A stretch of 64,000 bases of DNA from Paenibacillus guangzhouensis. Lineage in GTDB: Bacteria > Bacillota > Bacilli > Paenibacillales > Paenibacillaceae. Within the stretch, counting starts at the first letter, position 1, and each line of letters begins with the position of its first letter. The DNA is taken from the NCBI RefSeq assembly GCF_009363075.1, contig NZ_CP045293.1:4668501-4732500 (forward strand), read 5' to 3'. The notes beneath the pieces were generated by a model. It saw only the letters and a list, made by a program, of their open reading frames with translations. It was not told the DNA's origin and searched no databases. Positions 1-9,635 of the stretch are shown here, piece after piece. The position numbers and the translations under genes were made by a program.

Positions 1-1
1 T

Positions 2-562
2 ACACCTGTTAACAAGGAGGCGCTCGCCACCATCACATTAACACCTGTCGACTTGTTCAGCGGCAGCGCAGCGAAATTCAAGCCATTCCTAGGCAACATG
101 TCCGGCGCATTCAAATTACGCTACGATGGGAAAAGACCAAAAGCAAGCCTGGATATCGATGTATGGAAAGACGGTAAGAAAGCGGCTTCCTCCGGGTCTA
201 TCGGGGATTTGTTCTTTAGTCCGAGTAATGAAGAAAACCGTGAAGTGGACATTATCATCTCAATTGACACAGATACGAGTTTTGATGCGTCACAAAAAAG
301 CGTGAATAAAATTAAAGTCAGTATCCAGCATGACGCGGGATATACCGCCACGACATTTACAACGCCGTGGGATAGTAAGTTATCTGCTCGTGGATTGATC
401 GATTATGCCGAACCACGGACATTTTCTACTAATGGGCCCATTCATGTATGGGGGATGCAAGCTACGAGCAACAATATGATACGAACGGCAGATTTCTCGC
501 CTGAATCTTTACAACGACTCGAAGCAGCACTCATCTTCACATTGCGGTTCGAGGATCAATAG
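2..562 (+). CDS. Hypothetical protein, C-terminal part (cut by window edge)
   Basis: The reading frame is open from the first complete codon of the window to the stop at 560-562, so this is the 3' part of a longer gene. The TTG at 53 is not a convincing start, since no ribosome binding site precedes it and the frame stays open upstream. About 186 residues are visible. They are mostly beta-rich and charged, with no cysteine and no membrane segment, as expected of a soluble or secreted domain. I do not recognise the family. A long hairpin follows the stop, so it is the last gene of its transcript. Confidence 0.6.
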   Translation, partial: TPVNKEALATITLTPVDLFSGSAAKFKPFLGNMSGAFKLRYDGKRPKASLDIDVWKDGKKAASSGSIGDLFFSPSNEENREVDIIISIDTDTSFDASQKSVNKIKVSIQHDAGYTATTFTTPWDSKLSARGLIDYAEPRTFSTNGPIHVWGMQATSNNMIRTADFSPESLQRLEAALIFTLRFEDQ

Positions 563-565
563 CAG

Positions 566-609
566 CAAGGGGAACATGAACGGACACAATGTCCGCGATG
601 TTCCCCTTG
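566..609. terminator. Long hairpin between convergent genes, likely bidirectional terminator
   Basis: CAAGGGGAACAT at 566-577 pairs with ATGTTCCCCTTG at 598-609. An inner stem CGGACA/TGTCCG spans 581-595. There is no clear U-tract, so termination strength is uncertain, but the position between two converging genes fits. Confidence 0.6.
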
Positions 610-625
610 TTGCGTCTTATGAGCG

Positions 626-1366
626 TTAAGCCGTCATCCGGCGCTTCAATGCTTCGATCTCATTCTCCGTCACACCAATCGTACGCAGGTATGCTTCCGT
701 CCCATCGTATTTCGAATCCAGATGGTTTAGCGTATCGAACATCGCTTGCGGCTCAATGCCGATTAGCACCTCATATTGCTCTACGGTTAGCGCGGCTGGG
801 CGATGTGCCCGCAGCGCTGGCATGATAGACTCTAGCCGAGCTGCAGTCAAGGCGTAGTCTGCGGCGATGATATCCTTCGGTACGCCGACAAGTGCTAGAA
901 GCAGCGCAGAAATGACCCCTGTACGGTCCTTACCTGCCGTGCAATGATAGAGTACGGCACCTCCATCTACCGAGGCGATGATCTGTATGACCCTACGTAT
1001 CGCTTCCTGGGATTCGTCGATCATCCCGATATACATCTCGGCTAGACTCTTCGGCAGATGCTCGATGCTGATCCCCATATTCCCTGTGACGAGCGATACA
1101 CTGTCGTATTTGATTTCGCTGCCGTCCGCGAAGACGTTCGGCGCCTGAGCCAACTCTTGCTCAAACCGAAGATCAATGATATGGCGTACATCGAGTTCTC
1201 GAAGCGTCTGCTTATCCTCGGCCGTTAGTTGATGCAAGCTGTCCGCCCGCAGCACACGATGCCAAGCCGTCTCTTGTCCATTCTGCGTCCTGTAGCCACC
1301 AATGTCGCGAACATTCGCCGCACCGCTTAACTCAATATATCGTTGCTTCTCTGTCACGTGTTGCAT
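626..1366 (-). CDS. Protein tyrosine/serine phosphatase (Y_phosphatase3 type)
   Basis: The protein carries the CX5R active site as HCTAGKDRTG, typical of the bacterial Y_phosphatase3 family. The N-terminal NVRDIGGY motif is also characteristic of that family. It should be a soluble cytoplasmic phosphatase acting on phosphotyrosine or phosphoserine peptides, or on phosphoinositide-like substrates as some relatives do. The frame extends to a GTG at 1387, but the AAACGGAG ribosome binding site lies inside that extension and sits 9 nt before the ATG at 1366, so I start there. The length of about 246 residues is normal. It appears monocistronic. Confidence 0.85.
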   Translation of the reverse strand: MQHVTEKQRYIELSGAANVRDIGGYRTQNGQETAWHRVLRADSLHQLTAEDKQTLRELDVRHIIDLRFEQELAQAPNVFADGSEIKYDSVSLVTGNMGISIEHLPKSLAEMYIGMIDESQEAIRRVIQIIASVDGGAVLYHCTAGKDRTGVISALLLALVGVPKDIIAADYALTAARLESIMPALRAHRPAALTVEQYEVLIGIEPQAMFDTLNHLDSKYDGTEAYLRTIGVTENEIEALKRRMTA

Positions 1367-1432
1367 AACATTCATCTCCGTTTCCACATACGATTATTTA
1401 GATGTATTATACATCATTTTGCAGGTCGAACC

Positions 1433-1479
1433 AAAAAAGCGGCCATGCGCCGAAGTTCCCCTCGAGAGCATGACCGCTT
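1433..1479 (-). terminator. Rho-independent terminator of ppaC
   Basis: Read on the minus strand, AAGCGGTCATG pairs with CATGGCCGCTT (one mismatch) and a run of six T follows. It lies just after the ppaC stop. Confidence 0.8.
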
Positions 1480-1497
1480 ATTTTATTGGTCGTTGAA

Positions 1498-2430
1498 TTA
1501 TTGCGCGTTGAATGTGTCTGTCAATACAGGTACGATCTGCGACTTACGGGATACAACACCTTTAAGGACAGCCTTGTTATCCGACAATGTGACATTGTAG
1601 GCTTTCTCAACAATATGAGCCGAGGAGCCGAGCGCAAGACCAACGGAATCATTGTTCAAGATATCTGTTACCACAAGTAGGAATAAATCCAATCCTTTAT
1701 CCGCGATGATTGTGTTCAGTGCTGCTTCCAGCTCGACTTGGCGGCTAAGAACATCGTTCACGTCTACCGCGTTCACTTGTGCGATTTCAACCTTCGCACT
1801 ACCCATTTGGAATTCTTTCGCATCCAGAGAGATCAGTTGCGCGATCGTCTTGTCGCTAAGGTCTGCACCGGCTTTCAACATCTCAAGACCGTAGCTGTCT
1901 GCGTCTACACCAGCGATTTCAGCAAGCTCGCGCGCTGCTGCCACGTCTTGCGCCGTGCACGTTGGAGATTTGAACAGCAAAGAGTCCGAAATAATCGCGG
2001 ACAACATCAATCCAGCGATTTTCTTGTCGATGGCAATACCGTTCTCTTTGTACATTTTATTGAGAATCGTCGCTGTGCAGCCTACTGGCTCAGCACGGTA
2101 GTAGAGCGGACCGCTTGTCTCGAAGTTCGCGATACGGTGATGGTCGATGACCTCGATCACGCGCACTTTCTCGATGTCGTTCGCACTTTGTTGGCGTTCG
2201 TTATGGTCGACGAGAATAACTTCCTTCGCTTCATCCGCCACATTTTCCACTAGACGAGGAGCTTCCACTCCGAAATGCTTCAGTGCATATGCTGTCTCGC
2301 CATTCACTTCGCCAAGACGTACAGGCTCAACGTTCGCGCCTAGCTTCGTCTTAAGGTCAGCATAAGCAATTGCAGAGCAAATCGTATCCGTATCAGGATT
2401 TTTGTGTCCGAAAATCAATACTTTTTCCAT
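1498..2430 (-). CDS. ppaC: Manganese-dependent inorganic pyrophosphatase (family II)
   Basis: This DHH-family enzyme hydrolyses pyrophosphate to phosphate in the cytoplasm and pulls biosynthetic reactions forward. The N-terminal [10 protein letters not shown], the VDHNE motif and the DHH signature in [11 protein letters not shown] supply the metal ligands. The C-terminal DHHA2 domain ends with the conserved [10 protein letters not shown] segment. The protein closely follows Bacillus subtilis PpaC over its whole length of about 310 residues. Two adjacent ATG codons are possible; the second (2430) is preferred because AAGGAG is 7 nt upstream and it matches the known MEK N-terminus. Confidence 0.96.
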   Translation of the reverse strand: MEKVLIFGHKNPDTDTICSAIAYADLKTKLGANVEPVRLGEVNGETAYALKHFGVEAPRLVENVADEAKEVILVDHNERQQSANDIEKVRVIEVIDHHRIANFETSGPLYYRAEPVGCTATILNKMYKENGIAIDKKIAGLMLSAIISDSLLFKSPTCTAQDVAAARELAEIAGVDADSYGLEMLKAGADLSDKTIAQLISLDAKEFQMGSAKVEIAQVNAVDVNDVLSRQVELEAALNTIIADKGLDLFLLVVTDILNNDSVGLALGSSAHIVEKAYNVTLSDNKAVLKGVVSRKSQIVPVLTDTFNAQ

Positions 2431-2579
2431 CATCGTACTCCTTATTGATCGAATTTTATTATGTTCAAAGTATAACGTACCACTTCCATTACAATCAAGA
2501 TTATAACGTGAATCATCTTATATTCCAATCCCTTTAATAGGAATAATTTGTGAGATTGATAGGATTGAGGTAATCATGC

Positions 2580-2606
2580 AAAAGAGCCGATTGGCTCGGC
2601 TCTTTT
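2580..2606. terminator. Terminator of the repeat-protein gene
   Basis: AAAAGAGCCGA at 2580-2590 pairs with TCGGCTCTTTT at 2596-2606 across a short loop. It is symmetric with A/T flanks, and it serves the minus-strand gene ending at 2620. Confidence 0.85.
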
Positions 2607-2619
2607 GTTGTGATTATTA

Positions 2620-5600
2620 TTATGATTGCGGTGGATTCACCGGATCAGGAATAGGAGTCGAGTTCGGATTAGTTGGCATCACGAACTTAAAACCATTGGA
2701 AGAAGTGGATAAGTTGTTTATTGACACGACTTTTCCGTTCGCAACCGACAACACGTAAGCCTGGTACTCGACGCCATAGACAAGTTTGTTGCCAAAAGCA
2801 TCGTTATCCGCCATCGTTAGTGTAGCGGAGTTGCCTCCAGGATTGACGATTTTATAGTTGGCTGGACTGACTTGGTTCGCCACGGATAAGTTCCAGTTGC
2901 TGTTCACTGGTACCAGCATCACTTCATAGTACGCAATGTTGCTCTCGTTGGCTGCGCGATCATAGGTTACTCGAACCGATTGTCCGTCTGCTTCAACGTT
3001 GCTGTATACTTTGCCTACTGCCGGAACCGACTGATCAACTAGCGTGAAATCTTTGGAAGAAGCAGACAGCACGTTAATCGCGCCAATTCTACTATCCGCC
3101 GTCGTAAGCACGTATACGCGGTAAGGTACCCCTTTGATCAATTGGTTGCCTCTCACATCTCGCGTTTGATCCGATATCAATTGTCTGATGTTCGAGTTCT
3201 GCTTCGTAACTCTTGTATAATTCGATGCATTCACATCATTGGCTGCCGATAAGTTGAAGCTGCTGGCCAAATCTACCGGCACGAACATGATGCGATATTC
3301 CGCCACGTTCGTCTCATTGGACGATTTCGTGAAGGTCACTTCAATGTCGCTGCCACCGCTTTGATTGTTCACGACATTGCCTGTCACGTTCGATGCGCCG
3401 TCAATCGTTACGTTCGTTGCAAGCGTAATTTCCGAAGAGAACGGAGATAATGCATAGCTACCAGTATAACTGCCTCGCCCTACAGCCAGCACGAAGATCC
3501 GATATGAAACGCCGTTACGAATGGCTGCGCCATCTACATCACGCGCATTACGATCAAGCGTCAAGCTATAGTTGCCGCCTGTCTTGCTTACGTACGTATA
3601 GTTTGAACTCGAAATAGAGCTTGCGCGAGACAGTGTGAAGTTCGACGCACTGCCGGACTTCACAACCATCACGCGATAGTGATCAATGTTGGATTCATCG
3701 TTCGAACGGTTGAATACCACCTGCAGATCGCGTCCATCGTTGTAGTCCGCTACGTCAGCACCTACGACATACGTTGGCGCGGTAATATTGTAATTATCCG
3801 CTAGGCGAATCGTCGAAGATGCATTCGATAATGTGTTATCGCCGTAGTTCCCTACAGCTAATACGAACACTTGGTAATTGACGCCGTTGCGGATCAACGC
3901 GCCGTCCACGTCACGCGCATTGGAAGCCAGGTTCGTACTGATGTTGCGTCCTGTTTTGCTAACGGACGTGTAATAGGAGCTCGATACTCGATTCGCATCG
4001 GATAAGCTGAATCGGCTTGCATCCGAAGATTTGACGACCATGATCCGGTAGTGGTTGATATTGGATTCGTCTGTCGCACGCGTGAACGATACAGACATGT
4101 CGCGGCCATCGTTATAGTCGCTAACGTCGCTCGCACTAACATTTGTTGCGCCCGCTCCGACGTTATTCGATAGGCGAATCGTCGATGATGACGAAGATAA
4201 TGCATTGTTATAAGCGTTCTTATCGCTCGAGATTGCCATGACGTAGACGCGGTAGTCTTCGCCATTGCCGATGTAAGAACCGTTCACTTCTTTTGCGTTG
4301 GACGGCAGCGTCGTGACGATATTGTAGCCTGTCTTCGCAACGTCATAGTATCTGCCGGAAGCGACGGCATTCGCCTCGGATTGCGTGAAGTTCAGCCCAT
4401 CGCGAACACGTACGACGAAAATGCGGTAATGGCTGATTTTTGACTCGTTCGCCGATTTGTTGAAGCTTACTTGCAGGTCGCGACCGTCATTATAGTTGTT
4501 CACGTCGGCAACGCTTGTAATGACTGGTGAACCCACGGTGCTGCCCAGCGTAATCGATGTCGATGCTGTCGACAAGCGATTCGCAGTCTTCGAATTGCTG
4601 CCTTCCGCTAGTACGTACACGGTGTACGGCACGCCGTCTTTAATATATTCGCCGGATGTATCGCGCGCATTGGAGCTGAGTGTCGTCGATACGTTCTTCC
4701 CGGATTTATCTACCAAGGTAGAATTTTGCGAGGATACGGCATTCGCAGCGGTCAGATCAAATTTGTATGCGTCTTTGGTCTTCACCACGAGAACGCGATA
4801 GTTCGCAATGTTTGCCTCGTTGTCCGGCTTCGTGAAGCTAACATAGAGATCGCGTCCATCGCCATAATCGCTCACATCGCTTGCTTTCACGTTCGTCACG
4901 GACGATACCGGCGTACTTGCCGTTACCGTAACCTTCTGAGAGCCGCTGGAGAGCGCGTATTGATTGCTCTTGCTCACCGTGAGCACATAAGCAACATACG
5001 ATTGATTCGCACGGATTAAATCACCATCCACATCTAGCGTCTGCGAAGTGAGAGAGATATATTGGTCCCCGCCAGTACCCAGCACTGTCGTATAATTTCT
5101 CGAGGATACGGATTGTGCCGTCGATGTCGTGAAATAGTTGGATTTCTCCGACTTCACGAGCATTACGCGGTAATGATCCACGTTCGACTCTTTGGAAACC
5201 TTGGAGAAGCTCACTTCGATATCGCGTCCGTCCCCATTCTGTCCATTAATACGTGCAGAGACATACGGCACTGCGCTTACGCCGCCGGTTGATGTCTTAA
5301 TATTTACCGCTTTGGACGATGGATTCCAATCCACCTCTTCGCCCATCGCTTCACTCACGAATCGAACCGGAACCATCGTACGGTTCTTAACGCTCTGCGC
5401 CGGAACATCTAATGCAACCGTCTGTCCATTGACAGTCGCCGTCTTTGATCCTAACTTCAGCACGACAGTCGTGTCGTCGCGTTTGGCCGTTACGACTTTC
5501 GTTCGCTCATTCCATTCGACGCTCGCACTCAATCCTTCGAAAATCGCCCGCAGCGGCAGCAGCGTTCTGCCCCCGATCGTGACAGGCGGTTGATCTGTAT

Positions 5601-5721
5601 ACAACTGATTCCCATCGATATAAATGCTAATAGAGTTCGAAGGCGCTGCTAAGACGTTCGCTCCTGGCGTGAACGAAGCAACCAACGCACCTGCTAGTAC
5701 TACAGACAATAACTTTCTCAC
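2620..5721 (-). CDS. Secreted protein with copper-amine-oxidase-like N-terminal domain and seven degenerate repeats
   Basis: The GTG at 5721 is the start: GGGAGG lies 8 nt before it, and it opens a classic signal peptide (RKLL, hydrophobic stretch, ANVLA-A cleavage). The product has about 1033 residues. Residues ~30-140 form the 'copper amine oxidase N-terminal-like' stalk domain common in paenibacilli, with TLLPLRAIFE and TMVPVRFVSEAMG as its two half-repeats. Then come seven repeats of ~110-120 residues, each with a DGRDLxVSF-like strand, an NESNIxHYRVMVVK-like strand and a YxVYVLAV-like strand, resembling Fn3-like beta sandwiches. A Pro-rich tail ends the protein. No catalytic motif is visible; a cell-surface structural or binding role is my inference. 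Confidence 0.85.
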   Translation of the reverse strand: MRKLLSVVLAGALVASFTPGANVLAAPSNSISIYIDGNQLYTDQPPVTIGGRTLLPLRAIFEGLSASVEWNERTKVVTAKRDDTTVVLKLGSKTATVNGQTVALDVPAQSVKNRTMVPVRFVSEAMGEEVDWNPSSKAVNIKTSTGGVSAVPYVSARINGQNGDGRDIEVSFSKVSKESNVDHYRVMLVKSEKSNYFTTSTAQSVSSRNYTTVLGTGGDQYISLTSQTLDVDGDLIRANQSYVAYVLTVSKSNQYALSSGSQKVTVTASTPVSSVTNVKASDVSDYGDGRDLYVSFTKPDNEANIANYRVLVVKTKDAYKFDLTAANAVSSQNSTLVDKSGKNVSTTLSSNARDTSGEYIKDGVPYTVYVLAEGSNSKTANRLSTASTSITLGSTVGSPVITSVADVNNYNDGRDLQVSFNKSANESKISHYRIFVVRVRDGLNFTQSEANAVASGRYYDVAKTGYNIVTTLPSNAKEVNGSYIGNGEDYRVYVMAISSDKNAYNNALSSSSSTIRLSNNVGAGATNVSASDVSDYNDGRDMSVSFTRATDESNINHYRIMVVKSSDASRFSLSDANRVSSSYYTSVSKTGRNISTNLASNARDVDGALIRNGVNYQVFVLAVGNYGDNTLSNASSTIRLADNYNITAPTYVVGADVADYNDGRDLQVVFNRSNDESNIDHYRVMVVKSGSASNFTLSRASSISSSNYTYVSKTGGNYSLTLDRNARDVDGAAIRNGVSYRIFVLAVGRGSYTGSYALSPFSSEITLATNVTIDGASNVTGNVVNNQSGGSDIEVTFTKSSNETNVAEYRIMFVPVDLASSFNLSAANDVNASNYTRVTKQNSNIRQLISDQTRDVRGNQLIKGVPYRVYVLTTADSRIGAINVLSASSKDFTLVDQSVPAVGKVYSNVEADGQSVRVTYDRAANESNIAYYEVMLVPVNSNWNLSVANQVSPANYKIVNPGGNSATLTMADNDAFGNKLVYGVEYQAYVLSVANGKVVSINNLSTSSNGFKFVMPTNPNSTPIPDPVNPPQS

Positions 5722-5780
5722 TTTCTCATCCTCCCAATCCCATTTCAAAACGACATGTCGAAACATGGTCTAAGATGTTT

Positions 5781-5806
5781 GACGCAGAACCCCCTGTAAA
5801 AGTTCC
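5781..5806 (-). promoter_or_regulatory. Candidate ECF-sigma promoter of the repeat-protein gene
   Basis: On the minus strand GGAAC (5806-5802) and CGTC (5784-5781) are separated by 17 nt. This is the -35/-10 pattern of sigma X/W/M-type promoters. The start codon is about 60 nt downstream. Confidence 0.4.
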
Positions 5807-6060
5807 ACTATTTTCATGAAAATTATTTGTCATTTTTATAAAGATTACCATTAGGCGGGAACCAGATCATGGTAAATTCGGACATAAATCATTTTGTTCC
5901 TGTGCTCTCCAACTTCCCGAATTAGCATGTTTTAAATGGGGGAGCCTCTTTTTACAGTACCAACGAAATAACAAGAAAAAGCCAAGAGGTGCACACGTGA
6001 TGCATCCTACTTGGCTACAATTTTTATTTGAGATAAATTTTTGCTCATCCACTCGCAAGC

Positions 6061-6240
6061 TATCCTGGATTATCGCAACAACTTGCACCTCTATGTCCGC
6101 CATTCACGAGCTATCCTGGATATTTGTAGTAACTTTGCGTAGTTCGACTCAAAAAGCGAGGATTCTAGCCTACTATCCTGCATAAATCCACTTTCGTGCG
6201 CCGAATGTCCGATATTAAACCTGCTATCTTGGATGAAATC
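6061..6240. repeat. Degenerate 51-bp intergenic repeat, about four units (family B)
   Basis: The core TATCCTGGAT recurs at 6061, 6112, 6174 (TATCCTGCAT) and 6225 (TATCTTGGAT), at spacings of 51, 62 and 51 bp. Units 1 and 3 also share ATGTCCG and a following ATT about 30 bp after the core. The units are direct repeats in the otherwise empty 5.7-6.3 kb intergenic stretch; no gene is visible there. Confidence 0.6.
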
Positions 6241-6318
6241 CAACATAGACGCGAACGCGAACTACAACCCATCCCCCGATCCTCACCGTAAGCGACACCC
6301 CCAGCCACTACGCGCCCA

Positions 6319-7806
6319 CTATCGAATCTCGAACGCCACCATCACCGCCGCATGATCCGATGGATAACGAACCTCATGCGTATTGATCTTCTGCGCCGCT
6401 TGCGGCTGCAGCTTCGTGCCATGCGCATAGATGTAGTCGATGCGGTCGCCGATGCATCCGCCCTGTTCTTCCGCCGGCCAAGTGACGCATGGGTCGGCCA
6501 TCGGATCCGGGTGCACCTTGCGATAGGTATCGCGATATCCCGCTTCCGCCAGCGCAATCGACTGTGGGAACGGGAATACATACCCGTTGTGCAGCGAGCG
6601 CGTTGCTTCGATCCAGTCCAAATGCGAGCCGCTGTTAAAGTCCCCGCATAAGAGCAGCGGTTCCTGTTCCGATTTCGCAGCGAGCGGGGCCAACGCCTTC
6701 ATGATCTCCGCGAGCTCCTTCATCCGTTCCTGCTCACCCTCGAACAATTGCGATTGCGACCGCCCGGCATCGCGGTATAGCTCACCCCAATAATCCGCGA
6801 GGTAGTGAAGCCAGATCGAGAACACATTGACATGCAGATCCTCGCTCAGCTGAAGCCGGGCGCCTCCACAATGGAACGCTTGATAGTAAGGATAGGTGTC
6901 TCCAATAGGATACCGGCTCATGATCGATAGATTCGAGCTGCGCAAGTAGAAATAATACCCCAGCGCGTCAGCGATGATCGGTCCGGAACCGTACGTCTCC
7001 TGCATCGTGATGACATCAGCACCGCTATCGCGAATGACATCAATCACGCGCTGCACGCCAATCTGTGCGCCCATCTCGCGGCCGCCATTCCAGATGTTGA
7101 AAGTCATGACCTTCAATGAAGATACATCCTCGGCCAACGCCAATGCCGGTTCCACAGCCCCGCACTTCCGATAACGCTCTCTGATCTCATCCGCCGTCAA
7201 TGCCCGATCGTCCATCCACACCTCATCAATCCAACCTGGGAACGTCTCTCGATCGCAATCGTTCTGAGGCTCGCCCCCGATCCACAGCGTATCCGCCCGA
7301 TTCCACGCCCCAGTCGGCGGCAGTGATACACTGTAAATCCCCACATTCAATCCATCATAATACAGCCGAATCTCCGGCTGCCGTGACGAGTAAGTAAATA
7401 CGAGCAAATGCCATGCGCCATCCCGAATCGATTGCCTCGCCGCCGTTGGTTCATAGACATGGGATTCCTCACCTAATATTCGCCAACTCCAGGCGCCGCT
7501 CGGCTGAACACTAAGCTTCCAACCTATTTCCCTGACATCCTCCGTATACGTCGCCGATACAATATCATAGGATCGATGCCCGAACTCAAGCAGCGGATCG
7601 CCTTTCACCCATACGCTGACGGTAAAGTCTCCCGCGTGCGCTCTCAATGGGTTCTGCCGTGCAATTGATCGACGAATCGCAGCATTCATACTGAAGTCGA
7701 GCGCCTGCCCATGTATCCCTTCGCCTCGCGCGGCCTCAGCGTGCTCATAAGTCACTTGCCAACGAGGATTTTCATTCCCGATTACTTCATCATCCCAATG
7801 GACCAT
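6319..7806 (-). CDS. LamG-like domain fused to endonuclease/exonuclease/phosphatase-family hydrolase
   Basis: Residues ~30-220 look like a concanavalin-A/LamG-type carbohydrate or surface-binding sandwich (FTVSVWVKG, LLVFTYSS, IRLYYDG, GWIDEVWMDDRAL). Residues ~230-495 are a DNase I-like EEP domain with MTFNIWNG, the metal-binding Glu in ITMQE, CGDFNS, DRIDYIY and the catalytic SDHAAV motif. It may cleave nucleic acids, phospholipids or sugar phosphates; the substrate cannot be told from sequence. No signal peptide is visible, so a cytoplasmic or non-classically exported location is likely. GAAGGGCGG precedes the ATG at 7806. It stands alone, with repeat DNA downstream. Confidence 0.8.
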   Translation of the reverse strand: MVHWDDEVIGNENPRWQVTYEHAEAARGEGIHGQALDFSMNAAIRRSIARQNPLRAHAGDFTVSVWVKGDPLLEFGHRSYDIVSATYTEDVREIGWKLSVQPSGAWSWRILGEESHVYEPTAARQSIRDGAWHLLVFTYSSRQPEIRLYYDGLNVGIYSVSLPPTGAWNRADTLWIGGEPQNDCDRETFPGWIDEVWMDDRALTADEIRERYRKCGAVEPALALAEDVSSLKVMTFNIWNGGREMGAQIGVQRVIDVIRDSGADVITMQETYGSGPIIADALGYYFYLRSSNLSIMSRYPIGDTYPYYQAFHCGGARLQLSEDLHVNVFSIWLHYLADYWGELYRDAGRSQSQLFEGEQERMKELAEIMKALAPLAAKSEQEPLLLCGDFNSGSHLDWIEATRSLHNGYVFPFPQSIALAEAGYRDTYRKVHPDPMADPCVTWPAEEQGGCIGDRIDYIYAHGTKLQPQAAQKINTHEVRYPSDHAAVMVAFEIR

Positions 7807-8010
7807 ATATATCTGCCGCCCTTCTCGTTCACAACGATTGTCACCGCTATTTTAACACATGAATCCTATCCTTCAACCGTTGTAAATATAGAGAACAACC
7901 CTTGTAATTACAGGTCATTTCATCCATGACAAATCTTCTAAAACCAATCTTTTCTAACCAGAAGATCCGGTCTATAATAGGGGCAAATACGACATCTGGA
8001 GGCTACCGAC

Positions 8011-9588
8011 GTGCTCAATGTACTGCTCGTTGATGATGAACCTGGCGCGATCAAAGCATTGAAATATGCCATAGACTGGGAACGCGAAGGCTACCGCATT
8101 GCAGGGGAAGCCAGCGATGGCGACCAGGCGCTGGAAATGATCAAGCAACACAACTATGCTGTCGTCCTCAGTGACATTCGGATGCCGGGTATGGACGGTC
8201 TAACGCTTCTACAAGAGCTGCGCGCCTATCCCCATACGCAGACCGTCGCCGTTAGCGGTTATGATGAATTTGAGTACGTGAAGCAATGCCTCAAGTTCGG
8301 CGTCAAAGATTATTTGCTCAAACCCGTCAAAGAAGAAGACCTGCTAACCCTCGTCCGTAAATTAAAAACCGAAATCGAATCCGATCGGATGCTGGACAAG
8401 CAGCGTATCCTCGGCATTCAAGCCATCCGGAACGACGCGATAAAGCAGTGGGCGCAAGGGCGGATTCCTTTTGCAGAGACAGATCGAATGCTCCGTTCCT
8501 GTGGCATCACCCTGCCGTCCAGCTCGACATGGACCGCCGTAGCTGTTGAGATGGATGCACTTGATCTTGATGATTCAAGCTGGACGGCAAGGGAATGGCA
8601 GACCGCTACCTTTGCCATACGCAACGTGCTGGAGGAACTCGTCATGCCGGCAGGCGGCGTCTTCGAAGATGAGCAGGGCCGCATCGGTCTCGTGCTCGCC
8701 TCTGGTCACGCATCGCTTACCCAAATTGCCGAACTCGTGCGCTCTTACCACGATACCTCACTGAAATATACGAAGATCCCGCTCACCTTCGGCATAGGCA
8801 CTCTCGTTCATCATCCGACAGAGGTACACGTGTCCTATCAAAGTGCGTTGGCAACGCTGGAGCGCAAATTCTTGCTCGGAGCTCAATCTGTCATTATCCC
8901 CACGACGCTGCAGATGGATAATGACGATATCAGCGATGCGAATCGACAATTCGTCGCGGATATGTTGGAGGCCATTAAGAACGGGAAGAATGAATACGCG
9001 ACGCAGCGTCTTCATGATCAAGCGGAAATCTGGAAACGCAACGGGATGTCCAAGTCTGATGTCCAGTCTGTCATCGTCGAATGGATGGTCGGTCTCTACC
9101 ATAATGCAAGCCAATACGGCGAACAAGGGGAGCTATTCTTCCGCAACAGAGCCGCTGTATACTACCGAAGCATCCTCACATGCCGCAATTTCGATCAGCT
9201 CATTCGAATTGCCCGTCAGACTGGTGAAGAGTGGGTAGATTTCTTGGAGGCAGCCAAATGGAAGCAGCCTTCGAATCCCATCTTTGAACTGAAGCAAATC
9301 GTGGAAGCGCATTATTCCGAACAGATCAGCTTGAAGAGCATCGCCGAGCAAATTCATATGAACGCCGCCTATCTAGGCCAATTGTTCAAGTCGTCCGAAG
9401 GGATCACCTTCAACGACTATCTCCTGCAGCTTCGGATGAACAAAGCCCGTAATCTACTCGCGAGCACGGACATGAAAGTCTATGAGGTCGCCTTATCCGT
9501 CGGGTACAAGCAGCTCGACTGGTTCTACAAGAAGTTCAAGGAAACGTATGGCGTCAGCGCCAATGAATATCGCAATCAAGCCAAATGA
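8011..9588 (+). CDS. YesN-type response regulator, AraC-family
   Basis: The protein has an N-terminal receiver domain with VDDE acidic residues, the phosphoacceptor Asp in LSDIRMPGMDG and the Lys in LLKPVKEED. A middle region of ~270 residues follows, then two AraC helix-turn-helix motifs over the last ~100 residues (SLKSIAEQIHMNAAYLGQLFK, truncated here, and the VALSVGYKQLDWFYKKFKE second helix). It should activate the neighbouring sugar-uptake genes when phosphorylated by the kinase at 9636-11432. The two regulator genes converge instead of forming the usual tandem pair. GGAGG precedes the GTG start by 8 nt, and a TATAAT lies at 7973-7978. Confidence 0.92.
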   Translation: MLNVLLVDDEPGAIKALKYAIDWEREGYRIAGEASDGDQALEMIKQHNYAVVLSDIRMPGMDGLTLLQELRAYPHTQTVAVSGYDEFEYVKQCLKFGVKDYLLKPVKEEDLLTLVRKLKTEIESDRMLDKQRILGIQAIRNDAIKQWAQGRIPFAETDRMLRSCGITLPSSSTWTAVAVEMDALDLDDSSWTAREWQTATFAIRNVLEELVMPAGGVFEDEQGRIGLVLASGHASLTQIAELVRSYHDTSLKYTKIPLTFGIGTLVHHPTEVHVSYQSALATLERKFLLGAQSVIIPTTLQMDNDDISDANRQFVADMLEAIKNGKNEYATQRLHDQAEIWKRNGMSKSDVQSVIVEWMVGLYHNASQYGEQGELFFRNRAAVYYRSILTCRNFDQLIRIARQTGEEWVDFLEAAKWKQPSNPIFELKQIVEAHYSEQISLKSIAEQIHMNAAYLGQLFKSSEGITFNDYLLQLRMNKARNLLASTDMKVYEVALSVGYKQLDWFYKKFKETYGVSANEYRNQAK

Positions 9589-9597
9589 ACGTAAACA

Positions 9598-9628
9598 CGC
9601 CTCCAACGTCCTATAGGGACGGGAGGCG
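9598..9628. terminator. Bidirectional terminator between convergent regulator genes
   Basis: CGCCTCC at 9598-9604 pairs with GGAGGCG at 9622-9628, and an inner CGTCC/GGACG stem extends it. T-rich sequence follows on the plus strand. Confidence 0.8.
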
Positions 9629-9635
9629 TTCTTCT

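Noticed and set aside
5867..6103. 78-residue minus-strand frame in the intergenic repeat region
   Set aside because: It has no ribosome binding site and overlaps the degenerate repeat family B.
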